A DNA stretch of 48,809 bases from Rhizobium leguminosarum (lineage in GTDB: Bacteria; Pseudomonadota; Alphaproteobacteria; Rhizobiales; Rhizobiaceae): NCBI RefSeq assembly GCF_001652265.1, contig NZ_LWBS01000423.1, forward strand, positions 1-48,809, written 5' to 3'. Below, piece by piece: positions 25,210-34,170 of the stretch. Both the position numbers and the translations under genes were made by a program. Within the stretch, counting starts at the first letter, position 1. Every line of letters begins with the position of its first letter. The notes beneath the pieces are model-generated. The model was not told where the DNA came from and ran no database searches. It was given only the letters and a program-made list of their open reading frames with translations.

Positions 25210-25769
25210 TGCGGTTTCTCCTTATTCTGAGGGGCCGCCAGGCGCTCCCCTTCTCGTTCGATAATGGATTTGAGGAAGGCGACCATGTCCGGCGCGTCCC
25301 ATTCGGCTGGGCCGATCAGGCGTCCAAGCTCCCGATCCTGGGCGTCGATCAACAATGTCGTCGGCAGGCCGGCCGTCGCCAGCGCAAAGCCTGCCTTCCT
25401 GGAGGTGTCGACGTGGATGGCGAGACGCTGAATGCCGATCTCGGTATAGAATGTCTTCACAGCGTCCACTCCGCCGCGATCGATCGACAGCGCGACGACC
25501 TCAAAATCGCTCCCGCCCAGTGTAGCCTGTAAACGATCAAGCGTCGGCATTTCGGTCCGGCATGGCAGGCACCAGGTCGCCCAGACGTTGAGCAGAACGA
25601 CCTTGCCGCGGAAATCCGCGAGCGTGCGCGGCCGTCCTTCGCCGTCGGTGAACTGGAGCTCCGGTACGGGCACCGGCGTGTCATACAACACGAAATTCTG
25701 TGGCGGGCCGGCATATCCCGGCCCGGCAATGGCAAAGACCGCCAGAACGGCGAGAATGAAACTGCTCAT
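25206..25769 (-). CDS. TlpA/ResA-family periplasmic thioredoxin
   Basis: 187 residues with a signal peptide ending GPGYA. Redoxin domain with active site WATWCLPCRTEMP (Cys67, Cys70), then EVVALSIDRGG and the cis-Pro loop GLPTTLLID. It is a thiol-disulfide reductase of the periplasm, probably kept reduced by CcdA, which is encoded in the same operon. The four-base overlaps with both neighbours (25766-25769 and 25206-25209) indicate translational coupling. Confidence 0.9.
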   Translation of the reverse strand: MSSFILAVLAVFAIAGPGYAGPPQNFVLYDTPVPVPELQFTDGEGRPRTLADFRGKVVLLNVWATWCLPCRTEMPTLDRLQATLGGSDFEVVALSIDRGGVDAVKTFYTEIGIQRLAIHVDTSRKAGFALATAGLPTTLLIDAQDRELGRLIGPAEWDAPDMVAFLKSIIEREGERLAAPQNKEKPQ

Positions 25770-26380
25770 GACACGCCTCCCCTCGCCTGCCGGCGCAGCC
25801 GCTCGACAAGCGGCAGGATCGTTTCGCCCAAAGCCTGTTCGGTGATCGGCCCGATGTGCTTGTGGGCGATGCGCCCGTCAGCCCCGACCACGAAGGTTTC
25901 TGGTACGCCATAGACGCCCCAGTCGATGGCGACACGGCCATCACGATCGACGCCGGTGCGGTTATAGGGGTCGCCGAGCGTGTTTAGCCACCGGGCCGAA
26001 TCCTGCGTCCGATCCTTGTAGTTCAGCCCATGGATCGGCACACTCCTGTGCTCGGCCAGGCGCATGAACAGCGGATGCTCGGCCCGGCAAGCGACGCACC
26101 AGGAGGCGAACACATTGACCAGGGAGACTTCGCCATAGAGGTTCCGGCTCGCAAGGCCGAGGGTTCGGCCCTCGACCGGCGGCAGATCGAACCGAGGCAC
26201 GGGCTTGCCGATCAGCGCCGATGGAAGCTGGCTCGGATCACGGCTTACGTTCCAGGCAAACGCCGCGGCAAGTCCTGCGAAACCGACGGCTGGGAAGGAT
26301 AAAAGCAGACGGCGGCGCGAGACCGCCGCCGCCATTGAGCCCTCCGTCTTTGCTGTATCGTCGGCGCTGATATGGGTCAT
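25766..26380 (-). CDS. CcmG/DsbE-like thioredoxin with Tat-like signal
   Basis: 204 residues. The N-terminus carries SRRRLLLSFPAVGFAGLAAAF, a Tat-like signal or anchor. The start may be the ATG at 26380, or residue 16 at 26335. The domain pattern is that of CcmG/DsbE: GKPVPRFDLPPVEG, FASWCVACRAEHP (Cys95, Cys98), YKDRTQDSARWL, and YGVPETFVVGADG with the cis-Pro. CcmG normally reduces apocytochrome c thiols; no other ccm genes are here, so it probably serves the copper-redox module. Second of two thioredoxins in tandem. Confidence 0.9.
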   Translation of the reverse strand: MTHISADDTAKTEGSMAAAVSRRRLLLSFPAVGFAGLAAAFAWNVSRDPSQLPSALIGKPVPRFDLPPVEGRTLGLASRNLYGEVSLVNVFASWCVACRAEHPLFMRLAEHRSVPIHGLNYKDRTQDSARWLNTLGDPYNRTGVDRDGRVAIDWGVYGVPETFVVGADGRIAHKHIGPITEQALGETILPLVERLRRQARGGVS

Positions 26381-26402
26381 AGGCGTGACTTCCTTCCCGA
26401 TG

Positions 26403-26843
26403 TCATTCCGTCGCGTAGACGGATGGCGCCTTGCCGTCGTTGGTGACGGTGTAGACCACGAATTTCTCGGTCTTGGTGCCGGCCATGCCGGGCGATCCCA
26501 TCGGCATTCCGGGCAGGGTGATGCCGGCGATCCCCGGCTTCTCGGTCAGAAGCTTGCGGACGATATTCACCGGCACATGTCCGTCGATCACATAGCCGTC
26601 GATGAACATGGTGTGGCAGCCCTCCATGTCCTCCGGCACCCCGGCCTTGCGGCTGATCTCCGCAAGGTCGTTGGTGGGCTTCACATCGACCTGAAAGCCG
26701 TTGTCGCGGAGATAGGCGGCATAGCCTTCGCAGCAGCTGCATTGCGGGTTCTTGTAGAGCGTCGCCTGAAGCGGTTCGGCGAGCGCCGGCGTGGCGAAAG
26801 CAAGGAGGGCGGTGAGGCTGGTAACGCGGATTGCAAGGTTCAT
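26403..26843 (-). CDS. DUF411 metal-binding protein
   Basis: 146 residues with a signal peptide (ALLAFATPALA). The DUF411 signature is present: LYKNPQCSCCEGYAAYL (Cys35, Cys37, Cys38), and GCHTMFIDGYVIDGHVP, with GIAGITLPGMPMGSPGM at the end. Members are periplasmic proteins found in copper and silver resistance sets, and a copper-binding function is inferred from their Cys/Met content. The ATG at 26843 has GGAGA upstream. It lies 30 bases downstream of the multicopper oxidase gene. Confidence 0.92.
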   Translation of the reverse strand: MNLAIRVTSLTALLAFATPALAEPLQATLYKNPQCSCCEGYAAYLRDNGFQVDVKPTNDLAEISRKAGVPEDMEGCHTMFIDGYVIDGHVPVNIVRKLLTEKPGIAGITLPGMPMGSPGMAGTKTEKFVVYTVTNDGKAPSVYATE

Positions 26844-26873
26844 TTCGGTGTCTCCTTAATAGATCTGGTTGGT

Positions 26874-28325
26874 TCAAGAAACGCGCAGCACAGTCATCAG
26901 GCCGGCCATCTGGTGGTCCATGACGTGGCAATGCAGCATCCAGTCGCCGGGATTGTCAGCGACGAAGGCGACTTCGACCACGTCCTTCGGTGCCATCAGC
27001 ACGGTGTCCTGCCACTGGCGATGCGGGGCGGACGCGCCGTTGCGGCTCAGCACCCGCATGCTGTGGCCGTGGAAATGCATCGGGTGCCACCAGGCGGTCT
27101 CGTTGCGCATGGCCAGCATTACGCTGCGCCCGCGCTGGAACGTGAGGGCAGGCTCCATACCGGCATGGCCGTCGCCGGTCATGGATTGGCCGTTAATGGT
27201 CCAGGCGGCGCCGCCGTCCATGCCCATCATCCCATGCATCATTCCACTGCCCATCATCCCGCCGGTCCCGGCCATCGCGCCGCCTCCCATCATCCCGCCC
27301 TGGAGCGCCAGCTCGTGGCGCTCGGCAGAGGCAAGATCGGGCTCCGGCAAGGGGTTGCGGGACAGGTCGAGCCGCGCATCGAGCGGATGCTCGCGAACAG
27401 ATTGCCTCTCGTCGTAGACGAGTTGCGTTACCGGATAGGACAAGCCGTCGTAGAAATCGTCGATGACACCATAGCGCCGTCCTGGTTCGCCCTGCATGTC
27501 GAGCACGACATCGATGCGCATGGCAGGCCCAAGTAGGATTCGTCCGCTGTCCGGTTCGTGCGGATCGCAAGGCTGGCCGTCGACCGCTATGATTACCGGC
27601 CTGTGCCCCTCGAAGCGGAGTGCCATAATCCGGGCGAGCGAACCGTTGACGAGGCGCAGGCGGACACGTTCGCCGGCCCGGACCTGCTCCTCCTTCGAAA
27701 CTTGGCCGTTCAGCGTCACCGTGTTGCCGACGCGGCCGGACATCGCCGCTTCCATCCGATTGCCGAAGCCGGTGGAGATCGCGCCTTCCGCCGTCAGCCG
27801 CCAGTCGGCAAGCAGCCACAGAACATCGCGATCGACCGCGACTGGCTCGCGTTCCTCGACGATCACCGCTCCGGCGAGACCGCGGCCAAGCTGCTCGAGG
27901 CTGTTGGCATGCGGATGGTACCAGAAGGTTCCGGCATCCGGCGGTGTGAACTCGTAAACGAAGCTCTCACCCGGCCGGATTGGCGGCTGCGTCAGTCCCG
28001 GTACGCCGTCCATGGCGTTGGGCAGCCTTATGCCATGCCAATGGACGGTCGTGTCCTGATCGAGCCGGTTTTCGACGACAAGGCGTGCAGCCTCGCCTTG
28101 GCGCAGGCGCACGAGCGAGCCCGGTATGGTCTCATTATAGGCCCACACGTCGGCTTCCGGGCGACCGTCGCCGGCAAGAGGAGCACGCGCTGGGGCGGCG
28201 GCGATCCGATACTCGCCGGACGTCGCTGCCAGTCCCGGTGCCGGCAATACGGCAGTCAGTAGCAGCCCTGCGCCGGCCTGGAGCAAGCTCCGGCGCGATA
28301 TACGGCCGTTGAATTCGGTATGCAC
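26874..28325 (-). CDS. Periplasmic multicopper oxidase (CueO/CopA-type)
   Basis: 483 residues with a Tat signal (RISRRSLLQAGAGLLLTAVLP). Copper sites: HWHGIRL and FWYHPHANS in the first domain; HPMHFHGHSMRVL and HCHVMDHQMAGLM in the third. A Met-rich segment lies at about residues 342-381 (MMGGGAM, MMGSGMMHGMMGMDGG), which in CueO-type enzymes takes up Cu(I). Expected function: oxidation of toxic Cu(I) to Cu(II) in the periplasm using O2. The start is GTG at 28325 with GGAAGG eight bases upstream. It is followed by DUF411 and the thioredoxin operon. Confidence 0.93.
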   Translation of the reverse strand: MHTEFNGRISRRSLLQAGAGLLLTAVLPAPGLAATSGEYRIAAAPARAPLAGDGRPEADVWAYNETIPGSLVRLRQGEAARLVVENRLDQDTTVHWHGIRLPNAMDGVPGLTQPPIRPGESFVYEFTPPDAGTFWYHPHANSLEQLGRGLAGAVIVEEREPVAVDRDVLWLLADWRLTAEGAISTGFGNRMEAAMSGRVGNTVTLNGQVSKEEQVRAGERVRLRLVNGSLARIMALRFEGHRPVIIAVDGQPCDPHEPDSGRILLGPAMRIDVVLDMQGEPGRRYGVIDDFYDGLSYPVTQLVYDERQSVREHPLDARLDLSRNPLPEPDLASAERHELALQGGMMGGGAMAGTGGMMGSGMMHGMMGMDGGAAWTINGQSMTGDGHAGMEPALTFQRGRSVMLAMRNETAWWHPMHFHGHSMRVLSRNGASAPHRQWQDTVLMAPKDVVEVAFVADNPGDWMLHCHVMDHQMAGLMTVLRVS

Positions 28326-28464
28326 ATTCGATCCTTCCGATCATCGTGGATGATGGAACGCGATCGGCCTTTTCAGCTTTCCTCGCCTCGTTGGCCGCAA
28401 GCCGCAAATAGGCGCGCACGCGTTCGCTTTCCCGGCTCAATCGCTTGACGCGACAGACGGGATA

Positions 28465-28824
28465 TCAGCCGATGTCGGAGGTTCGTGGCGGATGCGGATC
28501 CGGCGGCGACGTCCTGCCATGCAGGAGCGGATCGCGCCCCGCGAAAGGAGCGGTCTTTTCGCTTGCCGGCACAAGCGCCATGGCCGGCAGCGCTGCCAAA
28601 ACCGGCGCCGCACAGATATTGCCGCAAGCCATCGCCTTCATGCCGGCGTCGCCGGGCTTGTCCGGGCAGCCTTGGCACCCGTTATGGTTCGATAGTCCCA
28701 TTTCGGACATCGTCACCATCTTTACGGTCATGCTGCTTGCCTGAGCAATCAACAGGCTCATCCCCGCGACAATAAAGACCGCGAGGAGCAAAGTAAGAAA
28801 CTTTCGAGCCGACCAGTGTCTCAT
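28465..28824 (-). CDS. Small exported Cys/Met-rich protein, CopL-like
   Basis: 119 residues from the ATG at 28824. Signal peptide or anchor FLTLLLAVFIVAGMSLLIAQ, then a Met-rich stretch (SMTVKMVTMSEMGL) and Cys in GCQGCPDKPG and ACGNICAAP. It ends SPPDPHPPRTSDIG. It has the same layout as the proteins at 34171, 44854 and 47043. It probably binds copper in the periplasm. The frame continues upstream to 29067 but only over the 38-residue gene; the ATG at 28824 is the first with a proper signal peptide. Confidence 0.7.
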   Translation of the reverse strand: MRHWSARKFLTLLLAVFIVAGMSLLIAQASSMTVKMVTMSEMGLSNHNGCQGCPDKPGDAGMKAMACGNICAAPVLAALPAMALVPASEKTAPFAGRDPLLHGRTSPPDPHPPRTSDIG

Positions 28825-28931
28825 AGCATGAAGAATGACGCCGAATTGCGCCAAAAGCAAGCCGCGACGGCCATTCGCCGCACCCGGACGCTCCCGTCGT
28901 GAACCGTCGATCCGCGACGCGGTCGAAGAGT

Positions 28932-29048
28932 TCAGCGGAAGAAGAGATATTTGACGAGAGCCGCGATTACCAAGACGATGACGACGATCCCGATAAGACC
29001 GACAAACCCCATGCCCCACATCATGCCGCTGTCCATCATGTCGTTCAT
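28932..29048 (-). CDS. 38-residue Met-rich single-pass membrane peptide
   Basis: It starts MNDMMDSGMMWGMGFVGLIG, continues as one hydrophobic helix and ends KYLFFR. The ATG at 29048 is preceded by a strong GAGGAGG-type site. It lies 15 bases downstream of cusA, so it is probably cotranscribed with it. Five Met residues in the first twelve positions on the N-terminal (likely periplasmic) side suggest Cu(I) or Ag(I) binding. Short Met-rich peptides of this type are often missed between cus genes; no function is established to my knowledge. Confidence 0.75.
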   Translation of the reverse strand: MNDMMDSGMMWGMGFVGLIGIVVIVLVIAALVKYLFFR

Positions 29049-29063
29049 CACGGTTTCCTCCTC

Positions 29064-32000
29064 TCATTCAGCAGCCTCCAGGTCGCGTTCGTCTCCTTCA
29101 TCGATCGATTGATCCTCCCTTGATGCCGCAGGCAGCCGCCATCCCTTGATGAGCCCATAGACTGCCGGAATGACGATCAGCGTCAGCAGTGTCGACGACA
29201 CCATGCCGCCGATCATCGGCACGGCGATGCGCTGCATGACTTCCGAACCGGTGCCAGTGCTCCAGAGGATGGGCACAAGTCCCGCCATGATAGCGACGAC
29301 AGTCATCATCTTCGGCCGGACGCGCTCGACCGCCCCGACCATAATTGCGCGATTTAAATCGGCTCTTGTGAAGTTCCGCCCTTCCGTCGCGCAAATAGAG
29401 CGTCGCTCTTTCAAGGCTTGGTCGAGATAGATCAGCATGATCACGCCCGTTTCAGCGGCGACCCCGGCCAGGGCAATGAAGCCGACCGCGACCGCCACGG
29501 AAGCGTTGAAACCAAGCCACCACATCAGCCAGATGCCGCCAACCAGTGCGAACGGCAGAGACAGCATGACGATCATCGTCTCCGTCAGAGCCCTGAAGTT
29601 CAGGTAGAGCAGCAGGAAGATCAGGGCCAAGGTCAGTGGCACGACGATCATCAGGCGTGCTTTCGCCCGTTCGAGATACTCGAACTGACCGCTCCAGGCG
29701 ACCGAATAGCCTGCGGGCATCTTAACGCTTTTTGCGACGGCCTCCTGGGCTTCAGCCACGTAGCCACCCAAATCACGATTGGCGATATCGACAAAGATGT
29801 AGACTGCGAGCTGACCGTTTTCTGTCCGGATTGTCGTTGCCCCTCGCGTGCGTTTGACATCGGCCACTTCCCCTAACGGCACCGATCCGCCTCCGGGCAG
29901 CGAAATCTGCACATCCCGGCCAATGGATTGCGGATCACTTCGGTAGGCTCGTGGATATCGGATCGCCACTCCGTAGCGCTCCCGTCCCTCGACCGTCGAG
30001 GTGACGACTTGGGAGCCGAGTGCCATGCTGATGACGTCCTGAACGTCATTGACCGTCAAGCCGTAGCGGCCAAGCGCAGTTCTGTCTGGAATGATGTCGA
30101 GATAGTAGCCGCCGATGACCCGTTCAGCATAGGCGCTGGAGGTGCCGGGGATCGTCTTGAGCACGCTTTCGATTTGCCGAGCGACCTTTTCCATCTCGCC
30201 GAGATCGGTACCATAGACTTTGACGCCCACAGGCGTTCTGATCCCGGTCGACAGCATGTCGATGCGGGCGCGGATCGGCATGGTCCAGGCATTTGATACC
30301 CCGGGAAACTGCAGAGCCGCGTCCATCTCCTGCTTGAGGCTGTCGGTCGTCACACCTAGCCGCCACTGCGACTTTGGCTTAAGCGTGATGATCGTTTCGA
30401 ACATCTCCGTCGGAGCCGGGTCGGTGGCGGTCAATGCACGGCCTGCCTTCCCGAACACGCTCTCGACCTCAGGGAACGACTTGATGATGCGATCCTGCGT
30501 CTGCATCAGTTCGGCCGCCTTCGTCACTGATATGCCCGGCAAGGTGGTCGGCATATACATCAGGGTGCCCTCGTCGAGGCTCGGCATGAATTCGCTGCCG
30601 ATGTGCTGGACCGGCCATGCGGTTGCCGCCAGAACCGCGACGGCGGCCAGGATGGTCAGCGTTTTGATCTTGAGGACTCCCGCGATCACCGGTCGGTAAA
30701 CCCAGATCAAAAGGCGATTCAGCGGATTCTTATGCTCGGGCACGATGCGACCGCGTACGAAGAGGATCATCAACGCCGGAACAAGCGTGACCGAGAGGAA
30801 TGCTGCCGCTGCCATGGCGAACGTCTTGGTGAAGGCGAGCGGTCCGAACAGCCGTCCTTCCTGAGATTCCAGGGTAAATATCGGCAGGAACGACACTGTG
30901 ATGATCAGCAGGCTGAAGAACAGCGCTGGTCCGACTTCGCTGGCGGCATCGACCAGAACCTTGATCCTTGGCTTGTCCGGTGGTGCGCGTTCGAGGTGCT
31001 TGTGGGCGTTCTCGATCATGACGATGGCCGCATCGATCATCGCTCCGATGGCAATCGCGATACCCCCAAGGCTCATGATGTTTGCCCCGATGCCGAGCAA
31101 CTTCATCGCGATGAAGGCAATCAGAATCCCGACCGGCAGCATGATGATCGCCACGAGAGCACTGCGAACATGGAGAAGGAAGGCAACCGTTACCAGCGCG
31201 ACGACGATGGACTCCTCGATCAAGGTGCCTTTCAGCGTCTCGATGGCGGCCTCGATTAATGTCGACCGGTCATAGACCGGAACGATCTCCGTTCCCGCCG
31301 GAAGGCTGCTTTGGACCGAAGCCAAACTCTTCTTGGCATTGTCGATGACCGTCAGAGCATTGGCTCCGAACCGCTGCAGGACGATGCCGCTTGCGACCTC
31401 GCCTTCGCCATTCAGTTCGGTAATTCCTCTTCGTTCATCCGGAACGAGTTCCACCTTGGCGACGTCGCCCAGCCGGAGTGGCGTGCCGCCCCGTGTCTTG
31501 AGCACTATGTTCTCAATATCGCTGATGCCCTTCAGATAGCCGCGTCCGCGTACCATGAACTCGAATTCGGAAAGCTCGATGGTCCGGCCGCCGACATCCG
31601 TGTTGCTGGCCCGGACCGCATTGGAAATGTCGTTAAGGGATATACCCTGAGCCTTCAGCCGAGAGGGATCAACGACGATGGAATACTGTTTCACGAAGCC
31701 GCCAACGCTGGCCACTTCGGCGACACCCTCCGACTTGGAAACACCGAACCGCACGACCCAGTCCTGCAGCGAGCGGAGTTCCGCAAGCGTGAGGTTTTTG
31801 GCGACGACAGCATACTGGTAGACCCATCCGACACCTGTGGCGTCTGGACCAAGCGTCGGCGTGACTCCCTGCGGCAGGCGGCTCGACGCCGCGTTCAGGT
31901 ATTCCAACACTCGGCTTCTCGCCCAGTAAGGGTCGGTGCCGTCTTCGAAAATCACGTAGACGAAGGAAACGCCGAAAAAGGAGAAGCCCCTGACGACCTT

Positions 32001-32237
32001 CGACTTCGGCACCGTCAGCATCGACGTCGTCAGCGGATAGGTCACCTGGTCCTCGACCACTTGCGGGGCCTGGCCCGGATATTCGGTATAGACGATGACC
32101 TGGATGTCGGAGAGATCGGGAATGGCGTCTAGAGGAAGAGACCGCAGCGCATAGACGCCGCCCGCGACGGCAAGCGCCGCGCCGACGAAGATCAGAACGA
32201 GATTGTGAGCGGACCAGGCGATGACGCGGGAGATCAT
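29064..32237 (-). CDS. cusA: Heavy-metal RND efflux pump CusA
   Basis: A 1057-residue inner-membrane transporter of the HME-RND family that pumps Cu(I)/Ag(I) from the periplasm across the outer membrane with CusB and an outer-membrane factor. Seen: helix 1 then LRSLPLDAIPDLSDIQVIVYTEYPG; GAMIDAAIVMIENAHK in helix 4; GRALTATDPAPTEMFETII and RARIDMLSTGIRTPVGVKV in the porter domain, holding Met residues at the CusA copper-site positions; and GVAAETGVIMLIYLDQ. Full length for the family. It overlaps cusB by four bases and is followed by the 38-residue peptide. The outer-membrane partner may be the TolC-like protein at 47753. Confidence 0.96.
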   Translation of the reverse strand: MISRVIAWSAHNLVLIFVGAALAVAGGVYALRSLPLDAIPDLSDIQVIVYTEYPGQAPQVVEDQVTYPLTTSMLTVPKSKVVRGFSFFGVSFVYVIFEDGTDPYWARSRVLEYLNAASSRLPQGVTPTLGPDATGVGWVYQYAVVAKNLTLAELRSLQDWVVRFGVSKSEGVAEVASVGGFVKQYSIVVDPSRLKAQGISLNDISNAVRASNTDVGGRTIELSEFEFMVRGRGYLKGISDIENIVLKTRGGTPLRLGDVAKVELVPDERRGITELNGEGEVASGIVLQRFGANALTVIDNAKKSLASVQSSLPAGTEIVPVYDRSTLIEAAIETLKGTLIEESIVVALVTVAFLLHVRSALVAIIMLPVGILIAFIAMKLLGIGANIMSLGGIAIAIGAMIDAAIVMIENAHKHLERAPPDKPRIKVLVDAASEVGPALFFSLLIITVSFLPIFTLESQEGRLFGPLAFTKTFAMAAAAFLSVTLVPALMILFVRGRIVPEHKNPLNRLLIWVYRPVIAGVLKIKTLTILAAVAVLAATAWPVQHIGSEFMPSLDEGTLMYMPTTLPGISVTKAAELMQTQDRIIKSFPEVESVFGKAGRALTATDPAPTEMFETIITLKPKSQWRLGVTTDSLKQEMDAALQFPGVSNAWTMPIRARIDMLSTGIRTPVGVKVYGTDLGEMEKVARQIESVLKTIPGTSSAYAERVIGGYYLDIIPDRTALGRYGLTVNDVQDVISMALGSQVVTSTVEGRERYGVAIRYPRAYRSDPQSIGRDVQISLPGGGSVPLGEVADVKRTRGATTIRTENGQLAVYIFVDIANRDLGGYVAEAQEAVAKSVKMPAGYSVAWSGQFEYLERAKARLMIVVPLTLALIFLLLYLNFRALTETMIVMLSLPFALVGGIWLMWWLGFNASVAVAVGFIALAGVAAETGVIMLIYLDQALKERRSICATEGRNFTRADLNRAIMVGAVERVRPKMMTVVAIMAGLVPILWSTGTGSEVMQRIAVPMIGGMVSSTLLTLIVIPAVYGLIKGWRLPAASREDQSIDEGDERDLEAAE

Positions 32238-33676
32238 GGCTTCACCTCATCTATCGCCATGCCGCTGAGCGCTGAGTTTAGGTTGCTCTCGGCATCGAGC
32301 AGGAAGTTGGCGGCCACCACCACCTGATCGCCTGCTGCGATACCTTTGGTGATCTCGGTCTGCTCCTCACCGCGCATACCGAGGGAGACATCCTTTGGCT
32401 CGAATTTTCCATCGCCCTTGTCGATGAACACGACCTGCCGGTCGCCGGTATCGATGACAGCACTGTTGGGCACGGCGACAACCGGCTTCTGGACGCCAGC
32501 TTCGATCTCGACATCGGCGTACATGTTGGCCATCAGAATACCGCCCGGGTTCGCAAGCTCGATCCTGACTTTCGTGGTCCGGGTCTCTTGCTGGATTTCG
32601 GGGTAGATGAGGTCAACGGTCCCTTCGAAGGTCCTGCCTGGAAGGCTCCGAACCGTCACGGCAACCGGGATTCCTTTCTGAATGGAGGCCAGATTGAATT
32701 CCGGCACGTCGGCAATGACCCAGACATGAGACGTATCCGCAATCCGAAACAACGGATCACCCGGTTTTGCCATCATTCCGGTTGTCGCCATGCGTTCGAG
32801 GATGACGCCATCGCGGGGGGATACATATTCGATGCTTGTTGGCACCTGATGCCTCTCGGCAATGCTTCGGATCACCTCGTCCGGTACGCCCAGGTTCCTC
32901 AATCGGAGTGCCGAACCGGCATCGCTGACTCGGAGATCGCCCCTTCCTGCGGCAAGTTCAGCCCCGGCGGTCGCGATCTCCTTGGAGTAAAAGTTGAAGA
33001 GGCTCTCGCCCTTGCCGATGCGGTTACCTGTCGTCACATTCGCCGCGTCATCGATAAAAGCATCGGTGCGCATCGAGATGACGCTGATCAGTCGCTCGTC
33101 CCATGCCACCGTTCCGGGCACCTGGATTTTGCGGGAGATACTGGCCATTTGCGCAGTGGCCGTCCTGACACCCGTACGCTGCAGCTTGCCGAGCGAGACC
33201 TTGACCATCGATGCGTCAGCCTGATCGCCTTCAAACACCGGGATGTAGTCCATTCCCATTGAATCCTTCTTCGGCACTTTGGAAGTGTCCGGAAGGCCCA
33301 TAGGGTTGCGGTAGTAGAGCACCTTGCGTTCCGTTGCGGCCGATCCTGACGCCGACGTTTTCGGCTGGTCGGAGGTTTCGGCCGTTGTGATGCCTGAGGC
33401 TGTAAAGCTGATGTCTTCACTTTTGCGAACGGACACGAAGTCGCGCCCGTCCGGCGTTTTCCTCGGCTTGGCGGAATACTCGGCAAGGCCATCCGGGTGA
33501 CGGTAGTAAATGATCGGTCCCGTCCCTTCAGGCGTGCTTGGCTGGGCTTCAGCGACAGCCATGTCGAACAGCATGTGGAGTTGCTGCTGGCCTACTCCTC
33601 GGGCACCAGCCAGGTACGCTCCCCCGCCGACGACGGCGAGGGAGGTAACGGCGACCAGCCATGTTGCGGTCTTCAC
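32234..33676 (-). CDS. cusB: CusB-type membrane fusion protein with two metal-binding segments
   Basis: 480 residues. An N-terminal anchor is followed by two tandem heavy-metal-binding repeats, IYYRHPDGLAEYSAKPRKTP and LYYRNPMGLPDTSKVPKKDS (ending GMDYIPVFEGD). A standard periplasmic adaptor follows: coiled hairpin, lipoyl and beta-barrel domains (RDGVILERMATTGMMAKPGD). CusB links CusA to the outer-membrane channel and hands over Cu(I). The first repeat is degenerate relative to the second (DFVSV in place of DYIPV). It overlaps cusA and the YtkA-like gene by four bases each. Confidence 0.94.
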   Translation of the reverse strand: MKTATWLVAVTSLAVVGGGAYLAGARGVGQQQLHMLFDMAVAEAQPSTPEGTGPIIYYRHPDGLAEYSAKPRKTPDGRDFVSVRKSEDISFTASGITTAETSDQPKTSASGSAATERKVLYYRNPMGLPDTSKVPKKDSMGMDYIPVFEGDQADASMVKVSLGKLQRTGVRTATAQMASISRKIQVPGTVAWDERLISVISMRTDAFIDDAANVTTGNRIGKGESLFNFYSKEIATAGAELAAGRGDLRVSDAGSALRLRNLGVPDEVIRSIAERHQVPTSIEYVSPRDGVILERMATTGMMAKPGDPLFRIADTSHVWVIADVPEFNLASIQKGIPVAVTVRSLPGRTFEGTVDLIYPEIQQETRTTKVRIELANPGGILMANMYADVEIEAGVQKPVVAVPNSAVIDTGDRQVVFIDKGDGKFEPKDVSLGMRGEEQTEITKGIAAGDQVVVAANFLLDAESNLNSALSGMAIDEVKP

Positions 33677-34074
33677 GGGGTCGCCTTGACGACGACTTCA
33701 CCGCTCACGGTTTCGCCTTCGCCCTGAACTTTTGCCCCAAGCTGAAAGCGCCATCCGCCTTCCATGCTAAGATTGGTCTTGAACTTATAGGTCCCGGCCT
33801 CTGCGGAGGGCAGTTCCCCGAGAGGCGTGGTCATCGTCTCCATGCCCTCTGGAGCCATGTCCATGCGGGTGGTGAAAATAACCGCGTCGGATACGGGCTG
33901 CCCATTTCGTTTATCGATAAGACGAACAGAGACTTCGGCATCAGGTCCCTGTTTCACCTCTGCTGAGACAAGCTGAAACTCGTAGTCCTGAGGGCTGGCA
34001 TAGGAAAACGTCGATGAGGCTGAAATGACAATCGCAGCGAGGCTTCCTCGCGCAAAGTTCCTTGTGGTTTTCAT
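33673..34074 (-). CDS. YtkA/FixH-like periplasmic protein
   Basis: 133 residues with a signal peptide (ARGSLAAIVISASSTFSYA). The mature part is a beta-sandwich of the YtkA type: VSVRLIDKRNGQPVSDAVIF, TRMDMAPEGMETM, AEAGTYKFKTNLSMEGGWRF. Such proteins commonly precede cusB-type genes; Met residues on the sandwich may bind copper, but no role is proven. It overlaps cusB by four bases and opens the cusBA operon (ATG at 34074). Confidence 0.85.
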   Translation of the reverse strand: MKTTRNFARGSLAAIVISASSTFSYASPQDYEFQLVSAEVKQGPDAEVSVRLIDKRNGQPVSDAVIFTTRMDMAPEGMETMTTPLGELPSAEAGTYKFKTNLSMEGGWRFQLGAKVQGEGETVSGEVVVKATP

Positions 34075-34170
34075 AGTTCACATCTCTATATGCGGGCCAC
34101 GGCCTCGCCAAAAAAACAGGTAGCCGCACTCGCGCTCGCGCAAGCAACGACGATCAAAAGAGGGTAAGAA

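Noticed and set aside
26205..27536. 443-codon plus-strand frame
   Set aside because: It covers the opposite strand of the multicopper oxidase, DUF411 and CcmG genes; His/Arg-rich shadow.
28135..28440. 101-codon minus-strand frame upstream of the multicopper oxidase
   Set aside because: Its second half is out of frame within the oxidase gene, and the first half has no recognisable product; probably a shadow or remnant.
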